NCBI GenBank assembly: GCA_963755755.1
Contig: CAVWLJ010000005.1
Location: forward strand, 124,001-188,000
Source: DATKNA01 sp963755755
GTDB taxonomy: Bacteria > Actinomycetota > Actinomycetes > Actinomycetales > Kineosporiaceae
Length of the DNA stretch: 64,000 nt
Direction of reading: 5' to 3'
The translations under genes were made by a program, and so were the position numbers. Below the pieces are notes generated by a model. The model made no database searches. It saw only the letters and a list, made by a program, of their open reading frames with translations, and was not told where the DNA came from. Of the stretch, positions 46,155 through 56,621 are shown piece after piece. Position 1 is the first letter of the stretch; every line of letters starts with the position of its first letter.

Positions 46155-47804
46155 TCAGGCGTGGCGGGTGGCGGCGGCGTCCTGCAGGCCGAGCAGCTCG
46201 ACGGAGTGCTCGCGCATCTCGACCTTGCGGACCTTGCCCGTCACCGTCATGGGGAACTCCTCGACGACGTGCAGGTACCGCGGCACCTTGTAGTGCGCGA
46301 GCTTGCCGGCGCAGAACGCCCGCAGCGACTCCACGGTCATCGGCTCGGCCCCCGGCCGCAGCCGCACCCACGCCATGAGCTCCTCGCCGTACTTCTCGTC
46401 GGGGACGCCGATGACCTGCGCGTCGACGATGTCGGGGTGGGTGTAGAGGAACTCCTCGACCTCGCGCGGGTACACGTTCTCCCCGCCGCGGATCACCATG
46501 TCCTTGATCCGTCCGACGATGTTGACGTAACCCTCGTCGTCCATCGTGGCGAGGTCGCCGGTGTGCATCCAGCCGTGCTTCAGCACCTCGGCGGTCTTCT
46601 CCGGCTCGTCCCAGTAGCCGATCATCACCGAGTAGCCGCGGGTGCACAGCTCGCCGGGCTCGCCCAGGCGTACGGGCAGGTCCGTGGTCGGGTCGACGAC
46701 CTTCACCTCGAGGTGCGGGTGCACCTGGCCGACGGTCGAGACGCGGCGATCGAGGGAGTCCTCGGCGCGGGTCTGGGTGGAGACCGGGGACGTCTCGGTC
46801 ATCCCGTAGCAGATGGTGACCTCGTCCATGTGCATGTCGCTGATCACGCGCTTCATGACCTCGACCGGGCACGGCGAGCCCGCCATGATGCCCGGTCCGC
46901 AGCGACGTGAGGTCGTACTCGCCGAACGTCGGGCAGCGCGAGCTCGGCGATGAACATCGTCGGGACGCCGTAGAGCGAGGTGCACCGCTCGTCCTGCACC
47001 GCGCTGCAGCGTCGCGGCGGGGTCGAAGCCGGGCGCCGGGATGACGACGCAGGCACCGTGCGATCGTCGAGCGCGAGGTTGCCCATCACCATGCCGAAGC
47101 AGTGGTAGAAGGGCACGGGCACGCAGATCCGGTCCTCCTCCGTGTACGCGCAGATCTCGCCGACGAAGTAGCCGTTGTTGAGGATGTTGTGGTGCGAGAG
47201 CGTCGCGCCCTTGGGGAAGCCCGTCGTCCCGGACGTGTACTGGATGTTGATCGGGTCGTCGAAGTCGAGGGACGCCGACCGCGCCCGCACGCTCTCGGCG
47301 TCCACCGAGGAGCCGCCGGCGAGGAGCTCCTCCCAGGTCGGCTCGCCGATGTAGACGACGTCCCGCAGCGCCGGCAGGTCGGCGCGCACCTCCTCGATCA
47401 TCGCGCGGTAGTCGCTGGCCTTGAACGACGGCGCCGAGACGAGGGTCCGGATGCCCGCCTGCCGGAGCACGTAGCCGACCTCGTGGGTCCGGTAGGCCGG
47501 GTTGATGTTGACGAGGATCGCGCCGATGCGCGCGGTCGCGTACTGGACGAGCATCCACTCGACGCAGTTGGGCGCCCAGATGCCGACGCGCTCGCCCTTG
47601 TCGATCCCGAGGGCCAACAGGCCGCGGGCCACGCGCTCCACCTCGGCGTCGAACTCGGCGTAGGTGAGCCGGCGTCCGCCCGCGACGTCGACGACGGCCT
47701 CGCGCTCGCCGAACCGCTCCACCGCCGTGGCGAGGTTGGCGTCGATGGTCTCGCCGAGCAGCGGCTGCGGTCGACGTTCCGCTCGCGTACGACGTCGTGG
47801 GCAT
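46155..47804 (-). CDS. Acyl-CoA synthetase / AMP-dependent ligase, frameshifted
   Basis: This ANL-superfamily enzyme activates a carboxylic acid with ATP and CoA. The A3 motif YTSGTTGFPKGATLSHHN, the A5-type YGMTETSPVS, GYVNIVGRIKDMVIRGGENV and the catalytic lysine in TVTGKVRKVEM are present. The best overall likeness is to medium-chain FadD-type ligases. About five frame changes (near 47765, 47060, 46995, 46930 and 46905) break the middle and the N-terminus. At least four are repaired by removing one base, giving for example QPLLGETIDANLATAVERF. ATG 47804 follows GGAGG. Divergent from a deazaflavin-dependent reductase gene. Confidence 0.82.
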   Translation of the reverse strand: MPTTSYASGTSTAAAARRDHRRQPRHGGGAVRRARGRRRRRGRTPAHLRRVRRRGGARGPRPVGPRDRQGRARRHLGAQLRRVDARPVRDRAHRRDPRQHQPGLPDPRGRLRAPAGGHPDPRLGAVVQGQRLPRDDRGGARRPAGAAGRRLHRRADLGGAPRRRLLGGRRERAGAVGVPRLRRPDQHPVHVRDDGLPQGRDALAPQHPQQRLLRRRDLRVHGGGPDLRARALLPLLRHGDGQPRARRSHGACVVIPAPGFDPAATLQRGAGRAVHLALRRPDDVHRRARAARRSASTTSRRCGPGIMAGSPCPVEVMKRVISDMHMDEVTICYGMTETSPVSTQTRAEDSLDRRVSTVGQVHPHLEVKVVDPTTDLPVRLGEPGELCTRGYSVMIGYWDEPEKTAEVLKHGWMHTGDLATMDDEGYVNIVGRIKDMVIRGGENVYPREVEEFLYTHPDIVDAQVIGVPDEKYGEELMAWVRLRPGAEPMTVESLRAFCAGKLAHYKVPRYLHVVEEFPMTVTGKVRKVEMREHSVELLGLQDAAATRHA

Positions 47805-47947
47805 CGGACCTCCCGGATCGGCTGTGCCGCCTAGTCAAGCTGCTCGTCGCCCCATCCGGGAGTCCCTGACATCGATCTCCTCGAGGCGAGCGATCACCGA
47901 GCTCGTGGCGCCGGGCCGGACCCGTCGAGCGCAGGGAGACCTCCTGC

Positions 47948-47990
47948 GACGCTGTGCAGTGAGTCGCCGGCTGACTCAGTGCACAGCGTC
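47948..47990. promoter_or_regulatory. 43-bp dyad in the ligase/deazaflavin reductase divergent promoter
   Basis: GACGCTGTGCAGTGAGTC (47948-47965) and GACTCAGTGCACAGCGTC (47973-47990) match as an inverted repeat at 17 of 18 positions around GCCGGCT. It lies between two divergent start codons (47804 and 48081), not behind a stop, so an operator or a leader hairpin of the plus-strand gene is more likely than a terminator. Apart from this dyad I see nothing distinct in the 276-base gap. Confidence 0.6.
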
Positions 47991-48080
47991 ACGGGAAGGG
48001 TCTCCTCTGGCCTGTCCCGGGGCCGTGTACCGGTCATGGTGAGCTGGAGAATGGCGTCAGCTGACGGATCGAGGTGGCAG

Positions 48081-48470
48081 ATGGCAGGGAAGGCTCGGCG
48101 ACGGTTCCTGTCCGTGCTCAAGCACACGCTCAACCGCCTGACGACGCGGGTGGCCGGCTCGGGGCACGGTCCGTTCTCGCTGGTCCGGCACGTGGGCCGG
48201 CGCTCGGGGCGGCAGTACGAGACGCCGCTGATCCTCGCCCGGGTACCCGGCGGCTTCGTCGCCGAGCTCACGTACGGCCCCGACGTCGACTGGTACAAGA
48301 ACGTCGTGGCCGCGGGCGGCTGCACCGTCGTCCATCAGGGGCGGGCGTACGTCGTCCGCGCGGTCCTGCCGTGCTCGCCGGAGCAGGGGTTGGCCGCCTT
48401 CCCGCCGTCCCGTCGGATCGTCCTGCGCGCCCTCCGGCGCCACGACTTCAGGCTGCTCTCGACCGCCTGA
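48081..48470 (+). CDS. Deazaflavin (F420)-dependent nitroreductase family protein
   Basis: This DDN/FDOR-type protein has about 129 residues. The hallmarks are LVRHVGRRSGRQYETPLILA and FVAELTYGPDVDWYKNVVAA, the F420-binding segments. Members reduce diverse substrates with F420H2, or bind other cofactors. ATG 48081 with AGGTGG just upstream is chosen; earlier in-frame starts exist. It is convergent with hutU, two bases apart. An operator-like dyad lies about 90 bases upstream. Confidence 0.85.
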   Translation: MAGKARRRFLSVLKHTLNRLTTRVAGSGHGPFSLVRHVGRRSGRQYETPLILARVPGGFVAELTYGPDVDWYKNVVAAGGCTVVHQGRAYVVRAVLPCSPEQGLAAFPPSRRIVLRALRRHDFRLLSTA

Positions 48471-48471
48471 G

Positions 48472-50132
<1,661 letters not shown>

Positions 50133-50186
50133 CGCCAGGTCCTCTCGGTGGTCAGGAAACGTGGAGGGTCGAGGAAGGCCGTGCCG

Positions 50187-51747
50187 TCACAGCAGGGGGT
50201 GGCCGAGGGCGGACTCGGCGGCGGTCACGGCCGTGCCGCTCCGGACGGCGCCGACGACCGCCTCGATCTCCGGCGCCAGCCACCGGTCCGCGCCCGGGCC
50301 GGGGACGCCGGCGGCGCGGACCGCATCCCGCACCGCTGCCGTCGCCGGCGCCGGCGTCAGCGGGGCGCGCAGGTCGAGGGCACGGGTCGCGGTCAGGACC
50401 TCGATCGCGAGCACGCGGGCGAGGCCGTCCAGCGCCCGGCGCAGCTTGCGGGCCGCGGCCCAGCCCATCGAGACGTGGTCCTCCTGCATCGCCGACGACG
50501 GGATCGAGTCGACGCTCGCCGGCGCCGCGAGCCGCTTGAGCTCGCTGACGATCCCCGCCGCCGTGTACTGGGCGATCATCAGCCCGGAGTCGACGCCGGG
50601 GTCGTCGGCGAGGAACGGCGGCAGCCCGTGGTTGCGCGCGACGTCGAGGAAGCGGTCGGTCCGCCGCTCGGACATCGACGCCACGTCGGCGACCGCGATG
50701 GCGAGGAAGTCGAGCACGTACCCGACGGGCGCGCCGTGGAAGTTGCCGTTGGACTCCACGCGTCCGTCGTCGGTGAGCACCGGGTTGTCGACGGCGGCGG
50801 CGAGCTCGCGGCCCGCGACCAGGGCGGCATGCTCGACGGTGTCGCGCGCCGCGCCGTGCACCTGCGGGGCGCAGCGCAGCGAGTAGGCGTCCTGGACCCG
50901 GGTGCACTCCGGTCCCCGGTGGCTGGCCATGATCGCGCTGTCGCGAGAGCAGGGCGCGCAGGTTGGCGGCCGAGGCGGCCTGCCCCGGGTGCGGCCGCAG
51001 CGCCTGCAGGTCGGCGGCGAAGACGGCGTCGGTCCCGAGCAGGGCCTCGACGGAGAGGGCCGCCGCGACGTCCGCGGTCCGGAGCAGCCCTCGCAGGTCG
51101 TGCAGGGCGAGGACGAGCATGCCGAGCATCCCGTCCGTGCCGTTGATCAGCGCCAGCCCCTCCTTCTCGGCGAGCTCCACCGGCGCGATCCCGGCGTCCG
51201 CGAGGGCCTCGGCGGCCGGGCGGCGGACGCCGGAGGCGTCGTCCACCTCCCCCTCGCCCAGGAGCGCGAGCGCGACGTGGGCGAGCGGCGCGAGGTCGCC
51301 CGAGCAGCCGAGCGAGCCGTACTCGCGGACGACCGGAGTGATCCCGGCGTCGAGCATCGCCGCGTAGGCGGCCGCGGTCTCCGGCCGGACGCCGGTGTGG
51401 CCGGTGGCGAGGGTCCGGAGCCGCAGCAGCATGAGCGCGCGCACGACCTCGCGCTCGACCTCGGGGCCGGAGCCCGCGGCGTGCGAACGGACCAGGCTGC
51501 GCTGCAGCTGCGCGCGCCGCTGGACCGGGATGTGCGTCGTCGCCAGCGCGCCGAACCCCGTCGAGATGCCGTAGTGCGGGTCGTCGTGCCCGGCGAGCTT
51601 GTCGACCACCGCCCGGCCCCGGGCGAGCGCGTCCAGCGCGTCGGGGGTCAGACGTACGCCGGCACCGTCGCGCGCGACGCTGACGACGTCCGCGGGGTCG
51701 AGCGGACCGGTGCCCACGAGAACGGTGCTGCCAACGGTGCTGCTCAT
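50187..51747 (-). CDS. hutH: Histidine ammonia-lyase, frameshifted
   Basis: HutH deaminates histidine to urocanate. The MIO cofactor triad appears as Cys-Ser-Gly (residues 148-150, REYGSLGCSGDLAPLAH) in place of the usual Ala-Ser-Gly, as in Streptomyces enzymes. Other landmarks: HYGISTGFGALATTHIP, GLALINGTDGMLGML, QDAYSLRCAPQVHG and NPVLTDDGRVESNGNFHG. One shift near 50945 (TCGCGACAGCGCG, one base) separates the C-terminal 245 residues. ATG 51747 faces an IclR regulator gene across 89 bases containing a dyad. Confidence 0.9.
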
Positions 51748-51793
51748 GACCTCATCGCAACCCGCCGGGACCCGCCGCGGGGCCAGCACCGAA

Positions 51794-51809
51794 CGGACGA
51801 TTCCGTCCG
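51794..51809. promoter_or_regulatory. Palindromic operator candidate between hutH and the IclR gene
   Basis: CGGACG and CGTCCG form a perfect 6-bp inverted repeat around ATTC, 15 bases beyond the dyad from GTG 51837 and 47 bases from the hutH start. IclR-type regulators bind short palindromes in such divergent promoters; assignment is by position only. Confidence 0.45.
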
Positions 51810-51836
51810 GGATCCCAGACGAGCGACGATGGCAGC

Positions 51837-52643
51837 GTGGTTCCGGCGGCGCGGCAGGCCCTCCAGCTCCTCGAGGCGCTGGCCCGCCAGCCGACGCCGG
51901 TGCCGGCGGCCACCCTGGTCCGGGAGCTGGGCCTGCCGCGCTCGACCGTCTACCACCTGCTCGGGGAGCTGGTGCGCGCCGGCTTCGCGGTGCACCTGCC
52001 CGAGGAGCGCCGGTACGGGCTCGGCGTCGCCGCGCTCGAGCTCGGCACCGCCTACCTGGCGCAGGAACCGCTCGCCCGGCTGGCGCGTCCGGTGCTCGCG
52101 CGGCTGGTGGACCGGGTGGGCCAGTCCGCGCATCTCGCCGTGCTGCACGGACGCGAGGTCCTCTACGTCGTGGAGGAGCGGGCGCCGGGGCGGCCGCCGC
52201 TCGTCACGGACGTCGGCGTGCGGCTGCCCGCGCACCTGACCGCGAGCGGGCGCTCGATCCTGGCGGAGCTGCCTCCCGCCCAGGTGCGCGCGCTGTTCCC
52301 CGCGCCGGAGGCCTTCGTCGACCGGACCGGCGTGGGGCCGAGTTCGCTCTCGGCACTCCGCCGGGTGCTCACCGGCGTCCGGCGCGACGGGTACGCGAGC
52401 GAGGACGGGGAGGTGACCCCGGGGTTCGCGTCGGTGGCCGCCGCCGCGCACGACCACACCGGTCATCCCGTGGCGGGGCTCGCCGTCACCTATCCGGTCG
52501 GCGACGTCGCGGACGCCGACCGACCTCAGCTCGCCCGGTCGGTGGCGCTCGCGGCGGCCGAGCTGACCCGCAGGCTCGGCGGCACGCCGCCGGCACGGGC
52601 CGATCTCCCGGGGGGTGGAGTAGGACGGCGCCCAGGGGTATAG
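51837..52643 (+). CDS. IclR family regulator, probable controller of hutUH
   Basis: This 268-residue regulator has an N-terminal IclR winged helix (ALQLLEALARQPTPVPAATL, LGLPRSTVYHLLGELVRAG) and a C-terminal effector domain (GQSAHLAVLHGREVLYVVEE, LTASGRSILAELPP, SVAAAAHDHTGHPVAGLAVT). Its divergence from hutH suggests control of histidine use, with histidine or urocanate as effector; this is inference from position. GTG 51837. The following carrier gene begins six bases after its stop, so they may be co-transcribed. Confidence 0.88.
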   Translation: MVPAARQALQLLEALARQPTPVPAATLVRELGLPRSTVYHLLGELVRAGFAVHLPEERRYGLGVAALELGTAYLAQEPLARLARPVLARLVDRVGQSAHLAVLHGREVLYVVEERAPGRPPLVTDVGVRLPAHLTASGRSILAELPPAQVRALFPAPEAFVDRTGVGPSSLSALRRVLTGVRRDGYASEDGEVTPGFASVAAAAHDHTGHPVAGLAVTYPVGDVADADRPQLARSVALAAAELTRRLGGTPPARADLPGGGVGRRPGV

Positions 52644-52649
52644 CCCCGG

Positions 52650-53993
52650 GTGACGTCCCGACCGGAGACCGAGGACCTCGAGCGGAGCCATGTCGACCTC
52701 ACGCCGGCGCACGAGGGCCGGGGCTGGCGCTACTACCTGCGCGCGCTGGGGCCCGGTCTCGTCACCGGCGCCAGCGACGACGACCCCTCGGGCATCGCGA
52801 CCTACTCCCAGGCGGGTGCCTCGCAGGGCTTCGCCCTGCTGTGGACGACGTGGGTCACCTTCCCGCTGATGGCAGCCGTGCAGGAGATCTGCGACCGGAC
52901 CGCGCTGGCCACCGGCAAGAGCCTGGGTGAGCTCGCGACCGCCAAGTGGCGCCGCCCGCTGCCGCGGACCGTGATCGGCGTGCTGCTCGTCGCGCTCATG
53001 GCCGCGAACGCGCTGCAGGTCACCGCCGACCTCGTCGCCGTCGGCACCGGGATGGCGCTGCTGGGCGCCGGGCCCGCCTGGTTCTGGGCGCTGGCAGCCG
53101 GGGTGCTCGTGACCGTGACCGTCATCCTGGGGTCGTTCGACCGGCTGGCCCGGATCTTCAAGCTGCTCTGCGTCGTGCTGCTCGCGTACGTCGCCGTCGC
53201 GGTGCTGGCCCGGCCGTCGGCGTCCGACCTGCTCCGCGGGCTGCTCGTGCCGCAGGTCTCGGGGACGAAGGAGTACACGACGGCGCTGGTGGCCGTCCTG
53301 GGGACGACGATCAGTCCCTACCTGCTCTTCTGGCAGTCCGCGCACCGGATCGAGGACCTCCGCGACGAGGATCTGGGCGGTGAGCGGCCGGTGCCGTTGC
53401 GCGAGCGGCGGCCGACGAACGCGCGGCGGAGGCTGACGGCGGCCCGGCTCGACGTCGTCGTCGGCATGGCGTTCAGCAACATCGTCATGCTCGCGATCAT
53501 GATTGCGACGGCGACGACCCTGCACGACCGGGGCACCACCGAGATCGGCAGCGTCACGGACGCGGCGGGTGCCCTGGAGCCCGTCGTGGGCCCGTGGTCG
53601 ACGGCCCTGTTCGCGATCGCGTTCGTCGGCACCGGGCTGCTGGCCATCCCCGTTCTGGCCGGCTCCGGGGCCGCGGGGATCGCCGGTCTGCTGGGCAAGA
53701 CGTTCGGGTTCTCACGCTCGCCGCGGCAGGCTCCGGTCTTCTACGGTCTCGTCGCGCTGGGGACGGTCGTCGGGACGGTGCTGACGCTGACGCCGGTCAA
53801 CCCCGTGCAGCTCCTCGTCGTGACGGCGTTCGTGGACGGCGTGATCGCCGCACCGTTCCTCGTGGTCGTGATGCTCATCTCGCGGGACCGCCGCATCATG
53901 GGTGCGCACCGCAACGGCCGGTTCGCCTCGACGCTGGGCTGGCTGACGACGGCTCTCATGGCGGCCGCGGCGGTGCTCGCCGTCACGGCATGA
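52650..53993 (+). CDS. Nramp-related carrier lacking the canonical metal-site motif
   Basis: This 447-residue membrane protein has 11 or so hydrophobic segments and an Nramp/APC fold. In helix 1 the metal-binding DPGN motif is replaced by DDPSGIATYSQAG, and in helix 6 the MPH motif by GTTISPYLLFWQSA. This pattern defines a distinct Nramp-like clade, so Mn/Fe transport cannot be assumed. The start GTG 52650 is close behind the IclR gene, which could link it to histidine use as a carrier. Intact frame. Confidence 0.8.
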   Translation: MTSRPETEDLERSHVDLTPAHEGRGWRYYLRALGPGLVTGASDDDPSGIATYSQAGASQGFALLWTTWVTFPLMAAVQEICDRTALATGKSLGELATAKWRRPLPRTVIGVLLVALMAANALQVTADLVAVGTGMALLGAGPAWFWALAAGVLVTVTVILGSFDRLARIFKLLCVVLLAYVAVAVLARPSASDLLRGLLVPQVSGTKEYTTALVAVLGTTISPYLLFWQSAHRIEDLRDEDLGGERPVPLRERRPTNARRRLTAARLDVVVGMAFSNIVMLAIMIATATTLHDRGTTEIGSVTDAAGALEPVVGPWSTALFAIAFVGTGLLAIPVLAGSGAAGIAGLLGKTFGFSRSPRQAPVFYGLVALGTVVGTVLTLTPVNPVQLLVVTAFVDGVIAAPFLVVVMLISRDRRIMGAHRNGRFASTLGWLTTALMAAAAVLAVTA

Positions 53994-54283
53994 GAAAGCG
54001 CGGCTCCGAGGAGGCGAGGGGCCCCGGATTTCGCACGTGATTCAGCCCGCCGCACGCTTTGCGCGAAATCCCCCGTTTCGTTCTCGCGCACCTCGTCCGG
54101 CCATTCATCGTGGCGCCGTCACGGTGCGTCGTCCAGGAAGCACGTTCCGACGATCATGCGCCCTTTCGAGCACGAAAGGCCGGAAAACCTCCATCGTCCA
54201 GGCGATTCACAACTACGTTGCGGGACCGTCATCATCCGAACAACGGAGTTTCGGTGGGGCCGGGGGTGGGGAGGGGCAGGCAG
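53994..54283. other. 290-base intergenic region with two inverted repeats
   Basis: GGATTTCGC (54026-54034) and GCGAAATCC (54063-54071) form a perfect 9-bp inverted repeat with a 28-base spacer, about 30 bases after the Nramp-like stop; it may end that transcript. CCTTTCG-AGCA-CGAAAGG (54162-54179) is a tight 7-bp hairpin in the leader of the two-component genes and is more AT-rich than its surroundings. No coding signal is seen. Confidence 0.45.
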
Positions 54284-54957
54284 ATGACGAAGGTGCTCGT
54301 TATCGACGACGAGCCGGCGATCGTCCGTTTCCTGCAGCGGGCGCTGGAATCCAGCGGCTACGGGGTGCACAGCGCGACGGACGGCGCGGAGGGGCTGCGT
54401 ATCGCGGCCGAGCAGAAGCCGGACCTCGTCGTCCTCGACCTCGCCATGCCCGGGCTCTCCGGAGCCGCCGTTCTCGCCGCGCTCGTGGCGCAGGATCCGT
54501 CCCTCCGCGTGATCGTCGTCTCGGCGATGGACGACGTCGAAGGCCGGGTGCGGTGCCTGGACGCCGGCGCCGTGGACTTCATCGGCAAGCCGTTCGCCGT
54601 CGCGGAGCTGCTCGCGCGGGTGCGTTCGCGGCTGCGATCCGGTGGCGCCCGTCGAGGGCGTGCGTGCCGAACGAGCTCCACGCCGGCCCGATCAAGCTCG
54701 ACCTGCGCACCCGGCGCCTCTCCAACGGAAGCCGCGAGGTCGACCTCTCCCAGCGTGAGTTCGCCCTCATGCAGCACCTCATGCGCCGGGCCGGCTCGGT
54801 CTGCACCCGGGCGGAGCTGCTCAGCGACGTCTGGGGCTACGCCTTCGACCCCGGCAGCAACGTCGTCGACGTCACCGTCGCGCGACTGCGTGGCAAGCTG
54901 CGTGACCTGCACATCGAGACCATCCGCAACGTCGGGTACGTGCTCCGTGAGGCCTGA
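54284..54957 (+). CDS. OmpR/PhoB-type response regulator, frameshifted
   Basis: This has a receiver domain (TKVLVIDDEPAIVRFLQRAL, phosphoacceptor Asp in DLVVLDLAMPGLSG, Lys in FIGKPF) followed by a winged-helix Trans_reg_C domain (REVDLSQREFALMQHLMRRA, TRAELLSDVWGYAFDPGSN, NVGYVLRE). A one-base change near 54650, in the linker (CGTCGAGGGCG), restores one protein of about 224 residues. ATG 54284 has GGGGAGGGG upstream. Its stop overlaps the kinase start by 11 bases. Confidence 0.88.
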
Positions 54958-56056
54958 GACCCGCGCCGACGTCCGGCCGCTCGACCTCGTCTGGACGGCG
55001 TTCGCCGTCGCGATGCTCGCGGTGATGTGGTTCACCGACTTCGGCATGACGATCCCGTACCACCTGATCTTCGTGAGCTTCGCACTCGTCTACGGGTTCC
55101 GCCTGTGGCCGGGCCGGGTGGCGAGCATCATCCTCGGCGCCATCACCGTCCTGACCGGCGTGATCTTCCTGCGCGAGTACCTCTCCGGCCTCGTCGAGCT
55201 GGACGAGCTGGCCGAGGTGCCGCTCATGCCGCTCATCGTCAGCTTCATGGTGTGGCACGGGCTGCGGCGCGTGGCCGCACAGCGCGAGGTGGAGGCCCTG
55301 GCCGCCCTCGAACGCTCGCGCGTCCAGCGGCAGCGGGAGTTCCTCCGCGACACCTCGCACGCCATCCGGACGCCGGTGACGATCGCCCTGGGCCACGTGG
55401 AGCTGCTCCGCCTGGGGTCGGACGACCCGTCGATCAACGCGGACGCCGAGGAGGTCGTCCACCAGCTCAAACGCCTCGGCGACCTCGCCCGCCGGCTGCT
55501 CACCATGGAGACCCTCGACACGACGGGCGGGCTGCACCGCGAGCTCGTCGACCTGGGCGAGTTCGTCGCGCGGATCGGGCATCGCTGGGAGGCGGCCGTG
55601 CCCCGGCGGTGGGTCGTCGACGTGTCCCCGTCCGAGGAGTGCCTGCTCGCCGTCGACCGCGTCCGGCTCGAGGAGTCGCTCGACGCACTGCTCGAGAACG
55701 CCGTCCGCTTCACCACCGAGAACGACGTCGTCCGCATCTCCGCGCGCGGCGAGGGCGACGCCGTCGTCCTCGAGGTCGCCGACACCGGTCCCGGCATTCC
55801 TGCGGGCGAGACCGAGCACGTCTTCGACCGGTTCTTCCACCGGACCCCGCCGGGGGGCCAGCCCGGCACCGGGCTCGGCCTCGCGCTGGTGCAGTCGGTG
55901 GCGCGGGCGCACGGCGGGAGCGCCACGGCGGGCACGGCGCCCGAGGGCGGCGCCCTGCTCCAGCTGCGCCTGCCCCGCCACGCGGCATCCACGGCCGTGG
56001 TGGCGGAGTTGATCCCCGGTCAGCTGCGGCCCGCGGACGTGCCGAGCATCACCTGA
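54947..56056 (+). CDS. Sensor histidine kinase
   Basis: This 369-residue membrane kinase is partner to the preceding regulator. Two to four membrane segments occupy residues 10-105 (LDLVWTAFAVAMLAVMWF, IPYHLIFVSFALVYGF). The HisKA box is FLRDTSHAIRTPVTIALGHV with the phospho-His in SHAIRTP. The ATPase domain has LLENAVRFT (N box), VADTGPGIPAG (G1) and GTGLGLALVQSVARAHGG (G2). It lacks a large extracellular sensor, so the signal may be membrane-borne. Convergent with the Rieske gene. Confidence 0.9.
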   Translation: MRPETRADVRPLDLVWTAFAVAMLAVMWFTDFGMTIPYHLIFVSFALVYGFRLWPGRVASIILGAITVLTGVIFLREYLSGLVELDELAEVPLMPLIVSFMVWHGLRRVAAQREVEALAALERSRVQRQREFLRDTSHAIRTPVTIALGHVELLRLGSDDPSINADAEEVVHQLKRLGDLARRLLTMETLDTTGGLHRELVDLGEFVARIGHRWEAAVPRRWVVDVSPSEECLLAVDRVRLEESLDALLENAVRFTTENDVVRISARGEGDAVVLEVADTGPGIPAGETEHVFDRFFHRTPPGGQPGTGLGLALVQSVARAHGGSATAGTAPEGGALLQLRLPRHAASTAVVAELIPGQLRPADVPSIT

Positions 56057-56060
56057 GCGA

Positions 56061-56510
56061 TCAGCCCGCGCCGGCGACGACCTGACCGTTCTCGACGTGC
56101 ACGGGCACGGAGGGCAGCGGCTTCGTGGCGGGCCCTTGGAGCACGGCGCCGGTGAGGGCGTCGAAGTGCGATCCGTGGCAGGGGCAGGCGAGTTGGTTCC
56201 CGGCGGGCGCGACCTGGCAGCCCATGTGGGTGCAGATGGCACTGAAGGCCACCGGCGCGCCCGAGCTCGGTCTCGACACCACGATCGGGGCGCCCGAGGC
56301 ATCCTTCGCGGCCACCGCGCCACCGGCCGGCACGTCGGCCAGCGGGACGAGGACGCCGCCGGAGCCACCGCCGTTCCCACCACCGGACCCACCACCGGAC
56401 CCCGAACCGCCGCCGCCGGCCCCGGAGTTCGCGGAGGAGCACGCCGCCAGCGCCGCGGCCGCTGCCACGGCACCGGTCACGACGACGACCCGTCGCGTCG
56501 GATCCGTCAC
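56061..56510 (-). CDS. Rieske [2Fe-2S] lipoprotein
   Basis: This small exported ferredoxin-like protein has 149 residues. A Tat-like signal (DPTRRVVVVTGAVAA) leads to the lipobox LAACSS, then a Gly/Ser linker. The Rieske domain has both cluster motifs, CTHMGC and CPCHGSHFD, and the usual LTGAVLQGPATKPLPSVPVH end. GTG 56510 with AAGGGAG upstream. The upstream region carries a SigL-type ECF promoter facing this gene. The partner oxidoreductase is not adjacent; an envelope electron-transfer or redox role is inferred. Confidence 0.88.
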   Translation of the reverse strand: MTDPTRRVVVVTGAVAAAAALAACSSANSGAGGGGSGSGGGSGGGNGGGSGGVLVPLADVPAGGAVAAKDASGAPIVVSRPSSGAPVAFSAICTHMGCQVAPAGNQLACPCHGSHFDALTGAVLQGPATKPLPSVPVHVENGQVVAGAG

Positions 56511-56547
56511 GAGAATCTCCCTTCGAACCGCTGAGCCTTCCGCGCGT

Positions 56548-56575
56548 TCCACGCAGTCGCGTCGCCGAAGGTTCA
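56548..56575 (-). promoter_or_regulatory. SigL-type ECF promoter of the Rieske gene
   Basis: On the minus strand TGAACC (56575-56570), 16 bases, CGTGGA (56553-56548). This matches the TGAACC-N16-CGT pattern I recall for M. tuberculosis SigL. A start near 56541 gives a 31-base leader holding the ribosome binding site of the Rieske gene. Confidence 0.7.
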
Positions 56576-56587
56576 GCCCCGCGGGAT

Positions 56588-56615
56588 TGAACCGCTCCCG
56601 CTCCGCCCGCGTGTC
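56588..56615 (+). promoter_or_regulatory. SigL-type ECF promoter of the membrane protein-sigL-rslA operon
   Basis: TGAACC (56588-56593), 16 bases, CGTGTC (56610-56615). The predicted start, seven bases downstream, coincides with the GTG start codon at 56622, so the operon mRNA would be leaderless. The operon encodes the matching sigma factor, implying autoregulation. Confidence 0.75.
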
Positions 56616-56621
56616 AGAGGC

